DNA from: Agarivorans sp. TSD2052
GTDB lineage: Bacteria; Pseudomonadota; Gammaproteobacteria; Enterobacterales; Celerinatantimonadaceae
DNA: 64,000 nucleotides
NCBI RefSeq assembly: GCF_023238625.1
Contig: NZ_CP096670.1
Coordinates: forward strand, 342,501-406,500
Reading direction: 5' to 3'
Made by a program: the position numbers and the translations under genes. The notes under the pieces are model-generated. The model saw only the letters and a list, made by a program, of their open reading frames with translations, ran no database searches and was not told where the DNA came from. Shown here piece by piece: positions 8,386 to 16,817 of the stretch. The number at the start of each line of letters is the position of its first letter. Within the stretch, counting starts at the first letter, position 1.

Positions 8386-9951
8386 TTATAGCGGCGCAGG
8401 GTAAACGTAACTTGCTCCCAAACCTAGCGGCAAGCCTAAGCTCCAATAGGCCAATAGGAAGAAGGTCCAGAAAATCGCCAGTGCGATGGAGTAAGGAATC
8501 ATGGTTGCTACCAAGGTTCCAATACCCATATTCTTAGCATACTTCTGACAGAACACGACCACCAATGGGAAGTAAGGCATCAACGGGGTAATGATGTTTG
8601 AGCTAGAATCACCGATACGGTAAGCCGCTTGCACTAAATCTGGCGAAATTTCCATTTGCATTAACATCGGCACCAATACCGGTGAAATGAGCGCCCATTT
8701 GGCTGACGATGAGCCCACAAATAGATTGATCAGAACCACTAATGCAATCATACCAATAATGGTGGCAGGCGCTGCCATACCAATGGCTTGTAGTAAGTTA
8801 GCCCCTTTCACCGCCATTAATACACCAATGTTTGATTGACCAAAAGCCCATACAAACATTGAACAGAAAAATGCCATTACAATATAGTGGCCCATGGTTT
8901 CCATGGTTTTGGACATGGCTGCCACGACATCGTTTGAATTTTTGAAGCTGCCGTTTAGGTAGCCAAATATCACCCCTGGAATGACAAAAAAGATGAAGAT
9001 TAGCGGTACGATAATTTGCATCATCGGTGCGCTAAAGCTAGTGAGGGAGCCTTGAGCATCACGAAGAGAGGATGATTCTCCCCAGGCCGCAAATACTAAC
9101 AAGCCGATCAACGCTAGCATGGCTAGACTGGCAATACGAAAGGCAAAGGTTTCCTGTTTAGAGGTGCTGTGCATGTCTGAAGCCACTTCCAGATCATCGG
9201 AAATAGGGCTGTTTTTTAACAAACGAGGCTCAACAATCTTATCGGTGATATACCAGATAGTCGCCACAATTGGTAGACAAGAAGCGGAAGCAAAGAACCA
9301 GTTATTAAGCGGGTTTACTTGCATTTCTGGATTGTATAATTGCGCCGAACTCTGGGTAAAGCTTTGTAGTAAAGGATCTAGCCCTGAGGGAATGAAGTTA
9401 GCGCAGAAACCACCAGATACACCAGCAAAGGCTGCAGTGATACCTGCAATTGGGTGGCGGCCTACAGCGTGGAAAATAACCCCAGCTAAAGGAATAACCA
9501 CAACATAACCGGCATCGGTAGCAACACTAGAAATAACACCAATTAATACTACCGCAGGGGTAATCATTTTGGCTGGGGTTACTTTTAGCATCGCTTTTAA
9601 TGCCGCATTAATGTAGCCAGAACGTTCGGCAACACCAACACCCAGTACCGCCACCAACACTACACCTAAGGGAGCAAAGCTAGTGAAGATTTTCACCATA
9701 CTCGTCATCCATGTGGTCAGCCACTCGGCGCTCATTAGGTTGTTAATGACGATGGTTTCGCTACTACGGGGGTCTATTTCACTAAAGTTGACGTTGGACA
9801 GTGCTGCGGAGAGTAGCCAAACGAAAAACATGAGGCCGAGGAAAAGCATGGCGGGATCAGGTAGCTTATTACCAACACGTTCAATGGCGTCTAAAAAGCG
9901 CGCGATCCCCCCTTTTTTGGGTAGCGCATCGCTGGTGGTGGAAGAACTCAT
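8386..9951 (-). CDS. abgT: AbgT-family transporter
   Basis: A 521-residue inner-membrane protein with about a dozen hydrophobic segments. It is assigned to the AbgT family by FLDAIERVGNKLPDPAMLF near the N-terminus, GVGVAERSGYINAALKAML, and the repeated SSVATDAGYVVVIPLAG and FVGSSSAKWALISPVLVP hairpins. E. coli AbgT imports p-aminobenzoyl-glutamate, while MtrF and YdaH homologues export sulfonamides, so the substrate and direction here are uncertain. AGAGG lies 7 nt upstream of the ATG. No abgAB peptidase genes are adjacent. The gene is monocistronic and convergent with the TRAP operon. Confidence 0.88.
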   Translation of the reverse strand: MSSSTTSDALPKKGGIARFLDAIERVGNKLPDPAMLFLGLMFFVWLLSAALSNVNFSEIDPRSSETIVINNLMSAEWLTTWMTSMVKIFTSFAPLGVVLVAVLGVGVAERSGYINAALKAMLKVTPAKMITPAVVLIGVISSVATDAGYVVVIPLAGVIFHAVGRHPIAGITAAFAGVSGGFCANFIPSGLDPLLQSFTQSSAQLYNPEMQVNPLNNWFFASASCLPIVATIWYITDKIVEPRLLKNSPISDDLEVASDMHSTSKQETFAFRIASLAMLALIGLLVFAAWGESSSLRDAQGSLTSFSAPMMQIIVPLIFIFFVIPGVIFGYLNGSFKNSNDVVAAMSKTMETMGHYIVMAFFCSMFVWAFGQSNIGVLMAVKGANLLQAIGMAAPATIIGMIALVVLINLFVGSSSAKWALISPVLVPMLMQMEISPDLVQAAYRIGDSSSNIITPLMPYFPLVVVFCQKYAKNMGIGTLVATMIPYSIALAIFWTFFLLAYWSLGLPLGLGASYVYPAPL

Positions 9952-10374
9952 ATATACCTCTAGTTATTGCTAAACTCTTCGGTTTAGTTATCTTGGTTGT
10001 GATTGATCAATTGAGTAAAAAACAAACTCATCTACTCAGGGTAGTTTATTTGGCTGTTATTCTCTTTGATTTAAGTTAATAAAACCTATTTATGCCAATT
10101 ATAAGGTTAAAAGAGTTGCGGTTGCTATGTTTTCTATGAATCCGTGTGAATTATATTAGTTTCCAGCACCGCCGACGCTAATATTTTATGTTAGCGAAGG
10201 ACCCGCTGCTGGTGGTGTTTTCTGATCGGCTTGGTAGCCAAAATGATATTTTAACAAAGTATTTCTAATTATATGTATATTTATCAACCTTATTGAGTTT
10301 TTTGTGTTTAGGTGTTGGGCGCTTTCTAGTAAGCTCTGTACAGATTTTTAAACTTGGTAGCTAACTAGCAGTTT
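9952..10374. other. Long AT-rich intergenic region between divergent genes
   Basis: 423 nt separating the abgT-like gene (minus strand) from a diguanylate cyclase (plus strand). Promoters for both must be here. No ORF of note is present. The only marked structure is the paired region at 10163-10220, listed separately. Confidence 0.5.
10163..10220 (+). ncRNA. Candidate structured RNA element (speculative)
   Basis: CGCTAATAT and ATGTTAGCG (10176-10184, 10188-10196) form a 9-bp hairpin with a 3-nt loop and one T-G pair. CCAGC (10163-10167) can pair with GCTGG (10208-10212) around it, and a TTTTCT tract follows. This could be the 3' end of a small RNA or part of the leader of the diguanylate cyclase gene at 10375. 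It does not match the c-di-GMP (GEMM) riboswitch as I know it. Only base pairing supports it. Confidence 0.25.
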
Positions 10375-11574
10375 GTGGAAAACAAAATTGCTAAGCTTGA
10401 TGTTGCTTTCACAAGTATATCGATAGGTTGTTGGAGACAAGGATTGTTTGACAAAATAAAGAGCGGGGGCTTGTTTCAGCCCTTTAACGAAGACCAGCAT
10501 CTACTGCTGCAAGATTTGGCTTTTCCTCAAACTAAACGCCTCACTTATGTGGTGAGTGTTGTTTACCTATTGGTGAGTATTTCGCATTTTTTTGTATTAA
10601 ATTCCGGCCTTGATAAATCAATTTTGATTTCTTTAGGTTTGTTTTCTAGCTTAGCTATCTTTGCTAGCGCCCATTATTTACCGCGGTTTATGAACCCCGC
10701 TACTTCCGCTATGCATCTGGTGGTGGTGCTAGCAATGTTACTTAATACCCTTACTCATATGTATTTGAGCAATAACCTGTGGCAAAGCAGTACGCTTATG
10801 TTGGTGATTGTCGCCTTAGGCGGCTTTATGGTTGAGCGGCGCTTATTGTTATTATCTTTGTTTAGTGGCTTGGTGATTTGGGCCAGTATGGTGATGCACA
10901 TGAATATGCATAGTGATACTCGATTGCTGGTGCATTGCAGCTTTGGTCTAGGTATGAGCGTAATGGTGTCATTGTTGCTGTTTAGCCATCGCGTGGGTGT
11001 GTTTAGTCAATTGGTGGAGCAACGCAAGCAATTGCAATATGTCGCCGATGTAGACCAATTAAGTTTATGTTTACGCCGCCATGCCTTTGATATTAAAGCT
11101 GAAGCTCTGTTGTCTGAGAGTGACAAAAAAGCCTTTTCGGTGCTCTATTGTGACCTTGATTATTTCAAATTGCTTAATGATGGCATGGGCCATTCGGCGG
11201 GCGATGAAGCGTTGCAACGATTTGGCCAACTGTTATTAACCCTGGCCAAGCCGCAACAATTAGTCGTGGGCCGAATGGGAGGGGAAGAATTTGTATTGGC
11301 TGGTTGTATTGGAGAAGAGCAAGCCGCTCAGCTGGCCGAACAAATAGTGCAAAATTTAGAGCAATTAATGATTCCTCATCCCGAATCATTAAGCTCTATG
11401 TATCTTACCTGCAGTATTGGCGTGGCCAGCTCGGCGGTTAACCACGACTTCTCATCATTATGTAAATATGCTGACAAGGCCTTATATATTGCCAAACATA
11501 GCGGCCGAAACCAGCATCAAGTACATAACCATTATCAGTTGCCTGAAGGCTTAAAAATGCCGGTTGTCGCTTAA
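10375..11574 (+). CDS. Membrane diguanylate cyclase (GGDEF)
   Basis: A 399-residue protein with about six transmembrane helices in residues 55-210, followed by a cytoplasmic GGDEF domain. It should make c-di-GMP from two GTP. The active-site motif is GGEEF at residues 302-306, and the upstream metal-binding segment is LYCDLDYFKLLND. The inhibitory I-site (RxxD five residues before GGEEF) is absent, the corresponding residues being PQQL, so product inhibition through that site is unlikely. The start is GTG, with a weak ribosome site. Its TAA stop overlaps the stop of the convergent hydrolase gene in the palindrome TTAA. The N-terminal membrane region may sense a signal; its ligand is unknown. 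Confidence 0.87.
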   Translation: MENKIAKLDVAFTSISIGCWRQGLFDKIKSGGLFQPFNEDQHLLLQDLAFPQTKRLTYVVSVVYLLVSISHFFVLNSGLDKSILISLGLFSSLAIFASAHYLPRFMNPATSAMHLVVVLAMLLNTLTHMYLSNNLWQSSTLMLVIVALGGFMVERRLLLLSLFSGLVIWASMVMHMNMHSDTRLLVHCSFGLGMSVMVSLLLFSHRVGVFSQLVEQRKQLQYVADVDQLSLCLRRHAFDIKAEALLSESDKKAFSVLYCDLDYFKLLNDGMGHSAGDEALQRFGQLLLTLAKPQQLVVGRMGGEEFVLAGCIGEEQAAQLAEQIVQNLEQLMIPHPESLSSMYLTCSIGVASSAVNHDFSSLCKYADKALYIAKHSGRNQHQVHNHYQLPEGLKMPVVA

Positions 11575-12941
11575 CTGCCGCTAGTGTTAGCAATGAATAG
11601 CTGAATACTGCTCAGCATTTGTTGATAGTAAGGGTTGTAAGTTAAGCGTTGTATACCTGGGTATTGCGCTAAGTTCGCTTCGGTTTTTTCGCCTTTTACC
11701 GCCTTAGAGCCTTGTTTACATTGTTGGTAAAGTGTTAAGTCACTGAGATAATGGCTACAGTTTCTGTAGTGGCCATTTTCACCATAATGCGGGTTGCTGG
11801 GAGCGTTAATAGTGGCGGTATGAGCCACCTGCTTGATGGCAGAACATGAAGCCGTGGTACAGTGCGGGATCTCTAGCTGAAGCTGATCAACAATGCTCGC
11901 GGGGATCTGTGACTTATCACCGTAATATACCAAGTGGTTTTGTTGACCGGGTTGCTGCCATTTTTCTAATATTTCCAGTGTTGCTTGAGTATCAATGGTT
12001 TGATCGTATTGGCTAGCAACGACCAATATGGGCACCTTAGGTAAGTGTTTAGCCTTGGCAATTTGTTTGTTTAACTGCTTCATCAAGCTATTGACTTGGG
12101 CGCCAGCGTTATAAGGAAAAGATTCATACTTAGCAAAATCAATATCGCCTTCTTTATCCAGCCAAGTACTTACCCAACTGACGTATTTTGCCATCCAAGC
12201 TAAACCGCTACTGGCTTTAGATGCTGGCGACCAAAGCATCACTCCTTGTATCTGCTGGGCATTGTTTTGGTTATTGATTAAATGGCTTAGGATCAAAGCT
12301 CCGCCGGTAGAAAACCCGCCCAAATACACCTGCTGGTAATCATCAATCGTGCGCTTGATAGCATAGTCAGCTGCTTGCTGCCATTGTTGGTACTTTAGCT
12401 CAACCAAATCTGAAGGCGCGGTACCATGGCCTGGTAATAATAAAGTTCTTACATCAAAGCCTTGCTGGTAAAACTGCCAAGCTAAATCATGGAAGTGAAA
12501 GGGTGAATCGGTCAAACCATGAATCAGCAAAATGGCTTTGTGGTTATTGGGATGGCGCAACTCAAAGGGAGCAATTAGTTGAATTACCTTTGGTGTGCCT
12601 AACCATTGTTGCTGTTTCGCCAGCAATTGGTAGCTCTGAGTTGAAATAGGACAAGCCATCATTGCGCGAGGGTTACGCTGAGCAATCAGTGTTTCAGCAT
12701 AGTTTAGGTAGTCTTGATAACTTTGTTCTGAAGAGTACGAAAAACTCGCTGGGATTTGAGCTAGCGCCTGGCGATAAGGAGCTTGTTCGATGTATTGCTC
12801 AATGATTGTGTGTTGCGAATTAATGTTCACGCAGTTTTCTTGCGCTGTGGCGGCCTGAGCGAATGTACTCACGGCTCCCAAACTCATGATCAGGCAAAGC
12901 TTGCCAAAATATTGCTCAGTGAGCTGCTTTAAACGCTGCAT
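11571..12941 (-). CDS. Exported alpha/beta-hydrolase (lysophospholipase/esterase-like)
   Basis: A 456-residue protein with a signal peptide (residues 1 to about 30, ending TFAQA). The oxyanion motif HGLTDS (141-146), the nucleophile elbow GGFSTGG (Ser211), an acid residue in SQYDQTID and a late histidine in NGHYRNCSHY form a plausible catalytic triad. It probably hydrolyses an ester or lipid in the periplasm or outside; the substrate is unknown. Conserved-looking cysteines are spread along the mature protein. I start it at the ATG at 12941, which has AAGGGA upstream and gives a proper signal peptide. A start at 13013 would add 24 residues ahead of it. It lies 75 nt downstream of the HTH regulator on the same strand and may share its transcript. 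Confidence 0.8.
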   Translation of the reverse strand: MQRLKQLTEQYFGKLCLIMSLGAVSTFAQAATAQENCVNINSQHTIIEQYIEQAPYRQALAQIPASFSYSSEQSYQDYLNYAETLIAQRNPRAMMACPISTQSYQLLAKQQQWLGTPKVIQLIAPFELRHPNNHKAILLIHGLTDSPFHFHDLAWQFYQQGFDVRTLLLPGHGTAPSDLVELKYQQWQQAADYAIKRTIDDYQQVYLGGFSTGGALILSHLINNQNNAQQIQGVMLWSPASKASSGLAWMAKYVSWVSTWLDKEGDIDFAKYESFPYNAGAQVNSLMKQLNKQIAKAKHLPKVPILVVASQYDQTIDTQATLEILEKWQQPGQQNHLVYYGDKSQIPASIVDQLQLEIPHCTTASCSAIKQVAHTATINAPSNPHYGENGHYRNCSHYLSDLTLYQQCKQGSKAVKGEKTEANLAQYPGIQRLTYNPYYQQMLSSIQLFIANTSGS

Positions 12942-13016
12942 TACTAATCCCTTAATATGGTATTTCACCTTGTAGCGGTGAGGTATATAACGTGTGTGGA
13001 TGAATCCTAGCACTGG

Positions 13017-13763
13017 TTAGGCGGTGTTGGGTTCTCTGGCTAAGCTTTCAAAAATTGAGATTTCCCAAGGGCGCAAAGCCAATAATAAACCGGTATGGCG
13101 ACGTTTCTCTAATGGTAGAGAGGCGTCTTGATGGTTCAAAGTAGCGGCTTCTTTAGTGAGTTGGTTGAGCTTACGACGAATGATTTCAATGGAGCTTTGA
13201 GAATAGTGTCCACGTAGATAAAAGCGAAAGCTGTCATCATCATTAAATCGAGAGTTCATAAACTCGGTCAGTACGATTTTTTCCATGAAGCGTTCCAAAG
13301 GGCCGTTGGATATCCAGCGGAAATCTTGGGCAATAAGCAGCTTATAGGCATTATTTGGCAGTAGTTGAATCATTTTTAGCTTATCTAAGCGCGCCAATAG
13401 GCGAATGCCTTCGTGCTCACTGATGGCATATTTGCTAATAATTTCCTTGAAAGTCCAAGAGTCGCGCACACAAACTGCGACCAAAAATAATTTATGGTCG
13501 TCGATCAACTCTTGCTCTTGCTCTCTGGTAAGGTGAGTGAGCTTTTCTTTTTCTTGGTCGGCCAATAGAAATAAATCAATCAAATTAAGATCGACCACGT
13601 GGCACATATCTTCAAGCCGCTCCAGCGAAAAGCTGTTGGTTGAAAACATCCTCTTAATATTAGCTTCACTCATATTTAGCCGTTCAGCAATGTCTTTATA
13701 GGTTAAACCTTGCTGACGGAAAACTTGCTTAAGGGTGTCGCGGATCTGCTTTAACTGGCTCAT
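13017..13763 (-). CDS. XRE-type helix-turn-helix regulator
   Basis: A 248-residue cytoplasmic regulator. Residues 2-60 form a Cro/C1-type helix-turn-helix (GLTYKDIAERLNMSEANIKRMF). The rest is a longer domain without a signature I recognise; it includes a possible winged-helix-like segment (WTFKEIISKYAISEHEGIRLLARLDKL) and a basic C-terminal half, where a ligand or dimer contact could lie. I start it at the ATG at 13763; a TTG nine bases upstream is the alternative. A perfect inverted repeat, GTATA-C-AAATA-C-TATAC, lies at 13765-13781 immediately upstream of the start and is a good candidate for an autoregulatory operator. It is divergent from the exported protein pair beginning at 13877. Confidence 0.75.
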   Translation of the reverse strand: MSQLKQIRDTLKQVFRQQGLTYKDIAERLNMSEANIKRMFSTNSFSLERLEDMCHVVDLNLIDLFLLADQEKEKLTHLTREQEQELIDDHKLFLVAVCVRDSWTFKEIISKYAISEHEGIRLLARLDKLKMIQLLPNNAYKLLIAQDFRWISNGPLERFMEKIVLTEFMNSRFNDDDSFRFYLRGHYSQSSIEIIRRKLNQLTKEAATLNHQDASLPLEKRRHTGLLLALRPWEISIFESLAREPNTA

Positions 13764-13764
13764 G

Positions 13765-13781
13765 GTATACAAATACTATAC
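13765..13781. promoter_or_regulatory. Candidate operator (inverted repeat) at the XRE gene start
   Basis: GTATACAAATACTATAC is an inverted repeat (GTATA/TATAC, spacer 7). It abuts the start codon of the HTH gene and lies in the 113-nt region between that gene and the divergent exported pair, so one protein bound here could control both directions. Binding is inferred. Confidence 0.4.
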
Positions 13782-13876
13782 TTGGTGTTTATTCATAATA
13801 TACATATTACAACGGCGTTTACACTTAAAATCCCAGACTTTATGGTTATTGCGAACTTAACCAAGAGGGACAAATT

Positions 13877-14257
13877 ATGAAACTATGGAAATCACTGTTA
13901 ATCACGTCTATTGCACTCACTAGCTTGAATACATTCGCTGCAGAGTCAGGTCAAAATTTTAATCAATCAGCTAAACATTCTACCTTGGCGGGTTCTACTG
14001 GACTAAAAGGGAGTGGTCAAGTAGCAGTGAGTGCAGTAACTACCCCAGTAATGATAGCCGGAGGAATCAGTGCGAACGTCGGAAGTGCCGCCGCTCAAAG
14101 TGGCGCTGATAGTGGTCCTGTAGGTATCTCTATTATAGTGCCGGCTGCCTCAGTTGCGGTGCCTGGCAGTATGGTTGCCGCCAGTGCTGCAGAAGTCGCT
14201 AACTCGGTAGATGCACCTGTACCATTTGAAATTGGTGAGTTAATCGTTATCCGCTAA
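13877..14257 (+). CDS. Small exported Ala/Gly/Ser/Val-rich protein
   Basis: A 126-residue protein with a clear signal peptide (about residues 1-22, SIALTSLNTFAA). The mature part has low complexity, rich in Ala, Gly, Ser and Val, with repeated small-residue stretches such as GSGQVAVSAV and SVAVPGSMVAASAAE and no cysteine. It ends in a more regular segment (PFEIGELIVIR). I do not recognise the family. It starts after AAGAGGGA. The next gene, an exported LRAT-like protein, begins 32 nt later, so the two are probably an operon. The composition suggests a structural, surface or chaperone-like role, but no function can be assigned. Confidence 0.7.
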   Translation: MKLWKSLLITSIALTSLNTFAAESGQNFNQSAKHSTLAGSTGLKGSGQVAVSAVTTPVMIAGGISANVGSAAAQSGADSGPVGISIIVPAASVAVPGSMVAASAAEVANSVDAPVPFEIGELIVIR

Positions 14258-14289
14258 GCCATTGATTACTAACTATAAGGATATTGACC

Positions 14290-15096
14290 ATGAAACCATT
14301 TAAACAACTACTCATGCTTGCTTCTATTACTTTGTTCAGTGCGTGTTGTTCTGCGGGCAGTGCACCAGTCGAGGACGCAAAACATCAGCCTGAGGCGATT
14401 GCTAAGTTTTCTAAAGATGTTGAGAAATACGCCGCCAAGCAGCGTGCCAATGTATTTATTATTGGCCGAGTAGGGCGACCACAAAAAGACTTGCCTGAAG
14501 GCGTTCAATTTACTCACACAGCCTTAGCGGTGTATTCAAATATTACTTTAGATTCCGGGGAGAGCACCAAAGGTTATGCCATCTATAACCTCTACCAAAA
14601 TCAGGGTGACCTTGGCCATAGCAGCTTAGTCACAGATTATCCGGTGGATTTCTTCTGGGGGGCCGATAGCCTTAAAGCGGGTATTATTGTACCGAAGCCC
14701 GAAGTACAAGCTGGCTTGTTGGCGCTAATCCAAAATGGCGGCAACCATGTCGTACACAACAGCAATTACTCGGTACTGGCCAATCCTTTTAACGGGCAAT
14801 ATCAAAATTGTACAGAACATACTTTAGATATGCTAAATGCCGCTATTTTTAACACCACTGACCGCGAAGAGCTGAAATGGTTGGCCAAATCAGATTTTAC
14901 GCCACAGCCGGTAAAGGTGAGCCGTTTCAAATTGTTTATGGGTGGCTTGTTTCTTGATGACGTCACCACTAAAGACCACCAAGGCAAGCCACAAACGGCT
15001 ACTTTTACCAGTATAGCTCGCTACTTAAACGACAAAGATTTATTACAACATTCGGTGGTGCTTTACCAACACAACGCGTCTCAAGCACTTTTATAA
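14290..15096 (+). CDS. Exported DUF2145-like protein with LRAT/NlpC-type His/Cys motif
   Basis: A 268-residue exported protein. The N-terminus is a signal peptide that may carry a weak lipobox (FSAC, Cys19). The pattern RVGRPQKDLPEGVQFTHTA matches what I recall of DUF2145. His76 in FTHTALAVY and Cys174 in QNCTEHT are spaced and ordered as in circularly permuted NlpC/P60 and LRAT enzymes, where a His precedes an NCxxH-like Cys motif. This suggests a thiol amidase, peptidase or acyltransferase acting on the envelope; that is inference. It starts at the ATG at 14290 (AAGG upstream), not the TTG six bases earlier. It is co-directional with the small Ala/Gly-rich protein just upstream. Confidence 0.72.
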   Translation: MKPFKQLLMLASITLFSACCSAGSAPVEDAKHQPEAIAKFSKDVEKYAAKQRANVFIIGRVGRPQKDLPEGVQFTHTALAVYSNITLDSGESTKGYAIYNLYQNQGDLGHSSLVTDYPVDFFWGADSLKAGIIVPKPEVQAGLLALIQNGGNHVVHNSNYSVLANPFNGQYQNCTEHTLDMLNAAIFNTTDREELKWLAKSDFTPQPVKVSRFKLFMGGLFLDDVTTKDHQGKPQTATFTSIARYLNDKDLLQHSVVLYQHNASQALL

Positions 15097-15183
15097 TTCG
15101 CCTAGATTACACCACCGCTATGCTGCTTAAGCGTTCCGTTGGCTAAAAGCAGATTGCGATACCCTATTTATTAATCAATTAGA

Positions 15184-15208
15184 TAATGATGCTTTAGCGG
15201 CATCATTA
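15184..15208 (+). promoter_or_regulatory. Hairpin abutting the yiaA ribosome-binding site
   Basis: TAATGATGC (15184-15192) pairs perfectly with GCATCATTA (15200-15208) around a 7-nt loop. The AAGGAG ribosome site begins at 15208. The stem could influence yiaA translation or mark the 5' end of the message. Confidence 0.35.
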
Positions 15209-15223
15209 AGGAGTAACAACAAA

Positions 15224-15673
15224 ATGGAAAATCATCACTTAGCTAAACCTACCGCTGCATTTATTGGCGCATCTTGGGCTGCATTAATACTTGGAACCGG
15301 GGCTTATTTGTTGGGTTTATGGAATGCAGAAATGCAATTAAATGAAAAAGGCTATTACTTCACTCTGCTGTTATTTGGTTTGTTCTCTGCTGTCTCACTA
15401 CAGAAATCGGTTCGTGATAAACTGGAAGGGATTAAAGTGACGGCTATTTATTTTGCCTTGAGTTGGTTTTCATTGGCTACCGCAGTGGCTTTACTGGCCA
15501 TTGGTTTGTTCAACGCCACGCTGTCATTGAGTGAAAAAGGCTTTTATGCCATGGCTTTTAGCTTATGTTTGTTTGCCGCTATTGCAGTGCAAAAAAATAC
15601 CCGTGATATGGCATATTTCAGTGAAGACGATACCACCGAAGTATTAGACGACGAGCTAACAGATAAAGCTTAG
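15224..15673 (+). CDS. yiaA: YiaA/YiaB-family inner-membrane protein
   Basis: A 149-residue membrane protein with four hydrophobic helices arranged as two repeats. Each repeat ends in a similar motif: [17 protein letters not shown] then QKSVRDK, and [18 protein letters not shown] then QKNTRD. This two-fold YiaAB pattern and the length agree with E. coli YiaA (about 145 residues). The biochemical function is unknown; in enterobacteria it is a stress-related inner-membrane protein. The acidic C-terminal tail ([17 protein letters not shown]) is cytoplasmic by topology. A strong AAGGAG is present, and a hairpin abuts it. Confidence 0.88.
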   Translation: MENHHLAKPTAAFIGASWAALILGTGAYLLGLWNAEMQLNEKGYYFTLLLFGLFSAVSLQKSVRDKLEGIKVTAIYFALSWFSLATAVALLAIGLFNATLSLSEKGFYAMAFSLCLFAAIAVQKNTRDMAYFSEDDTTEVLDDELTDKA

Positions 15674-15687
15674 CGCGAAGCTTTTTT

Positions 15688-15716
15688 GCTAGCCAACAGT
15701 GACAATGTTGGCTAGC
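15688..15716. repeat. Perfect 10-bp inverted repeat
   Basis: GCTAGCCAAC (15688-15697) and GTTGGCTAGC (15707-15716) flank a 9-nt spacer between yiaA and the GNAT gene. No T-tract follows in the plus direction, so it is not a classic intrinsic terminator. Confidence 0.5.
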
Positions 15717-15761
15717 GTAAGGGTTAGACATATAAACGTTAGCTTATAAGGAATTTAACGG

Positions 15762-16223
15762 ATGTCAGTAAACATTATTAAAGCCGGTCTAATGCATTTG
15801 GACACCGTGGCCGAGCTATTTAATCAGTATCGAATTTTCTACCAGCAAGCCGATGATTTGTCATTAGCTACAGCGTTTATCGAACAGCGGATGCAGGGCC
15901 AACAGTCGACCATTTTGATAGCCTTATCTGACTATCAACAGCAGCAAGCTTTAGGCTTTATCCAGTTATACCCTAGCTTTTCATCTACTCGAGCTAAGCC
16001 GATACTCATTTTGAATGACTTGTATGTGCGTGAAGCCGCTCGCGGCCAAGGCGTGGCAAGAAGCTTAATGAATGCAGCAAAGCAATATGCGCTTGACCTT
16101 GATGCTATCGCCCTAGAGCTTGCCACTGCAGTGGATAATCACCCAGCGCAAGCCTTATATGAAGGCCTTGGCTATAAGAAAGATCTTGAGTTTTATCATT
16201 ATGAGCTAGATGTAAACCGATAA
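15762..16223 (+). CDS. GNAT-family N-acetyltransferase
   Basis: A 153-residue single-domain GNAT enzyme expected to transfer an acetyl group from acetyl-CoA to an amine. The CoA-binding motif A is clear (LNDLYVREAARGQGVARSLMNAA), preceded by the beta strands around ALGFIQLYPSF and followed by ELATAVDNHPAQALYEGLGYKK, the usual motif B region. No substrate can be inferred. TAAGGAATTTAACGG precedes the ATG. The DinB-like gene follows after 15 nt, so the two are likely co-transcribed. Confidence 0.85.
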   Translation: MSVNIIKAGLMHLDTVAELFNQYRIFYQQADDLSLATAFIEQRMQGQQSTILIALSDYQQQQALGFIQLYPSFSSTRAKPILILNDLYVREAARGQGVARSLMNAAKQYALDLDAIALELATAVDNHPAQALYEGLGYKKDLEFYHYELDVNR

Positions 16224-16238
16224 GGCAGGAGCAAAGCA

Positions 16239-16778
16239 ATGAAATCGGCTTTTGAGTTGATGGCGCAATACAACCAAGAGATGAATCTGCAAGTTTATAC
16301 CGCAGCGCAACAGCTTAGTCAGCAGCAACTAGAGCAAAATCGAGGAGCGTTCTTTGGCTCTATTTTTGCCACTCTAAACCATATTTTAGTCGGTGATACG
16401 CTGTGGTTGCAGCGTTTCGCTGCACATCCTCGTGGCTTCGGTTGTTTAGCGGATATGTCGGCTTTGCCTAGCCCTAAGGCATTAGACGCTATTATACACA
16501 CCGATCTCTCTCGCTTAGCGGCGGCAAGAGAGGCAATGGATAAAGTGATAGTGGCGTTTACACAGCAGTTAACGGAACAAGATTTACAGCTCAATTTAAC
16601 TTATCTCAACAGCAAAGGGGTTGCTCATTGCCAGCTGTTTGGCAGTTTAGTGCTGCATTTTTTTAATCATCAAACTCACCATCGTGGTCAAGTAAGTACT
16701 ATGTTATCTCAGCAAGGCATCGATCTTGGGGTAACAGATTTGCTGTTACACATCCCCGAGGCCAAAAAAAGCCCTTAA
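16239..16778 (+). CDS. DinB/YfiT-fold metal-binding protein
   Basis: A 179-residue protein of the DinB superfamily, a four-helix bundle that usually binds a divalent metal through three histidines. Candidate ligands are His48 (ATLNHILVGD) and two from His140, His144, His147 and His148 (HFFNHQTHHRGQ); the spacing is typical. Related proteins include thiol-dependent S-transferases and damage-inducible proteins, but no specific reaction can be assigned. AGGAG precedes the ATG. Its TAA stop lies inside the stem of the following terminator. Confidence 0.85.
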   Translation: MKSAFELMAQYNQEMNLQVYTAAQQLSQQQLEQNRGAFFGSIFATLNHILVGDTLWLQRFAAHPRGFGCLADMSALPSPKALDAIIHTDLSRLAAAREAMDKVIVAFTQQLTEQDLQLNLTYLNSKGVAHCQLFGSLVLHFFNHQTHHRGQVSTMLSQQGIDLGVTDLLLHIPEAKKSP

Positions 16779-16799
16779 GCTGGCAGCTAAGGGCTTTTT
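16764..16799. terminator. Bidirectional terminator between the DinB-like gene and GH3 gene
   Basis: AAAAAGCCCTTA (16766-16777) pairs with TAAGGGCTTTTT (16788-16799). It has a T-tract on the plus strand and, reading the minus strand, another T-tract from the A-run, so it serves both convergent genes. Confidence 0.88.
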
Positions 16800-16817
16800 G
16801 AACAACAGCTTTGTCCT

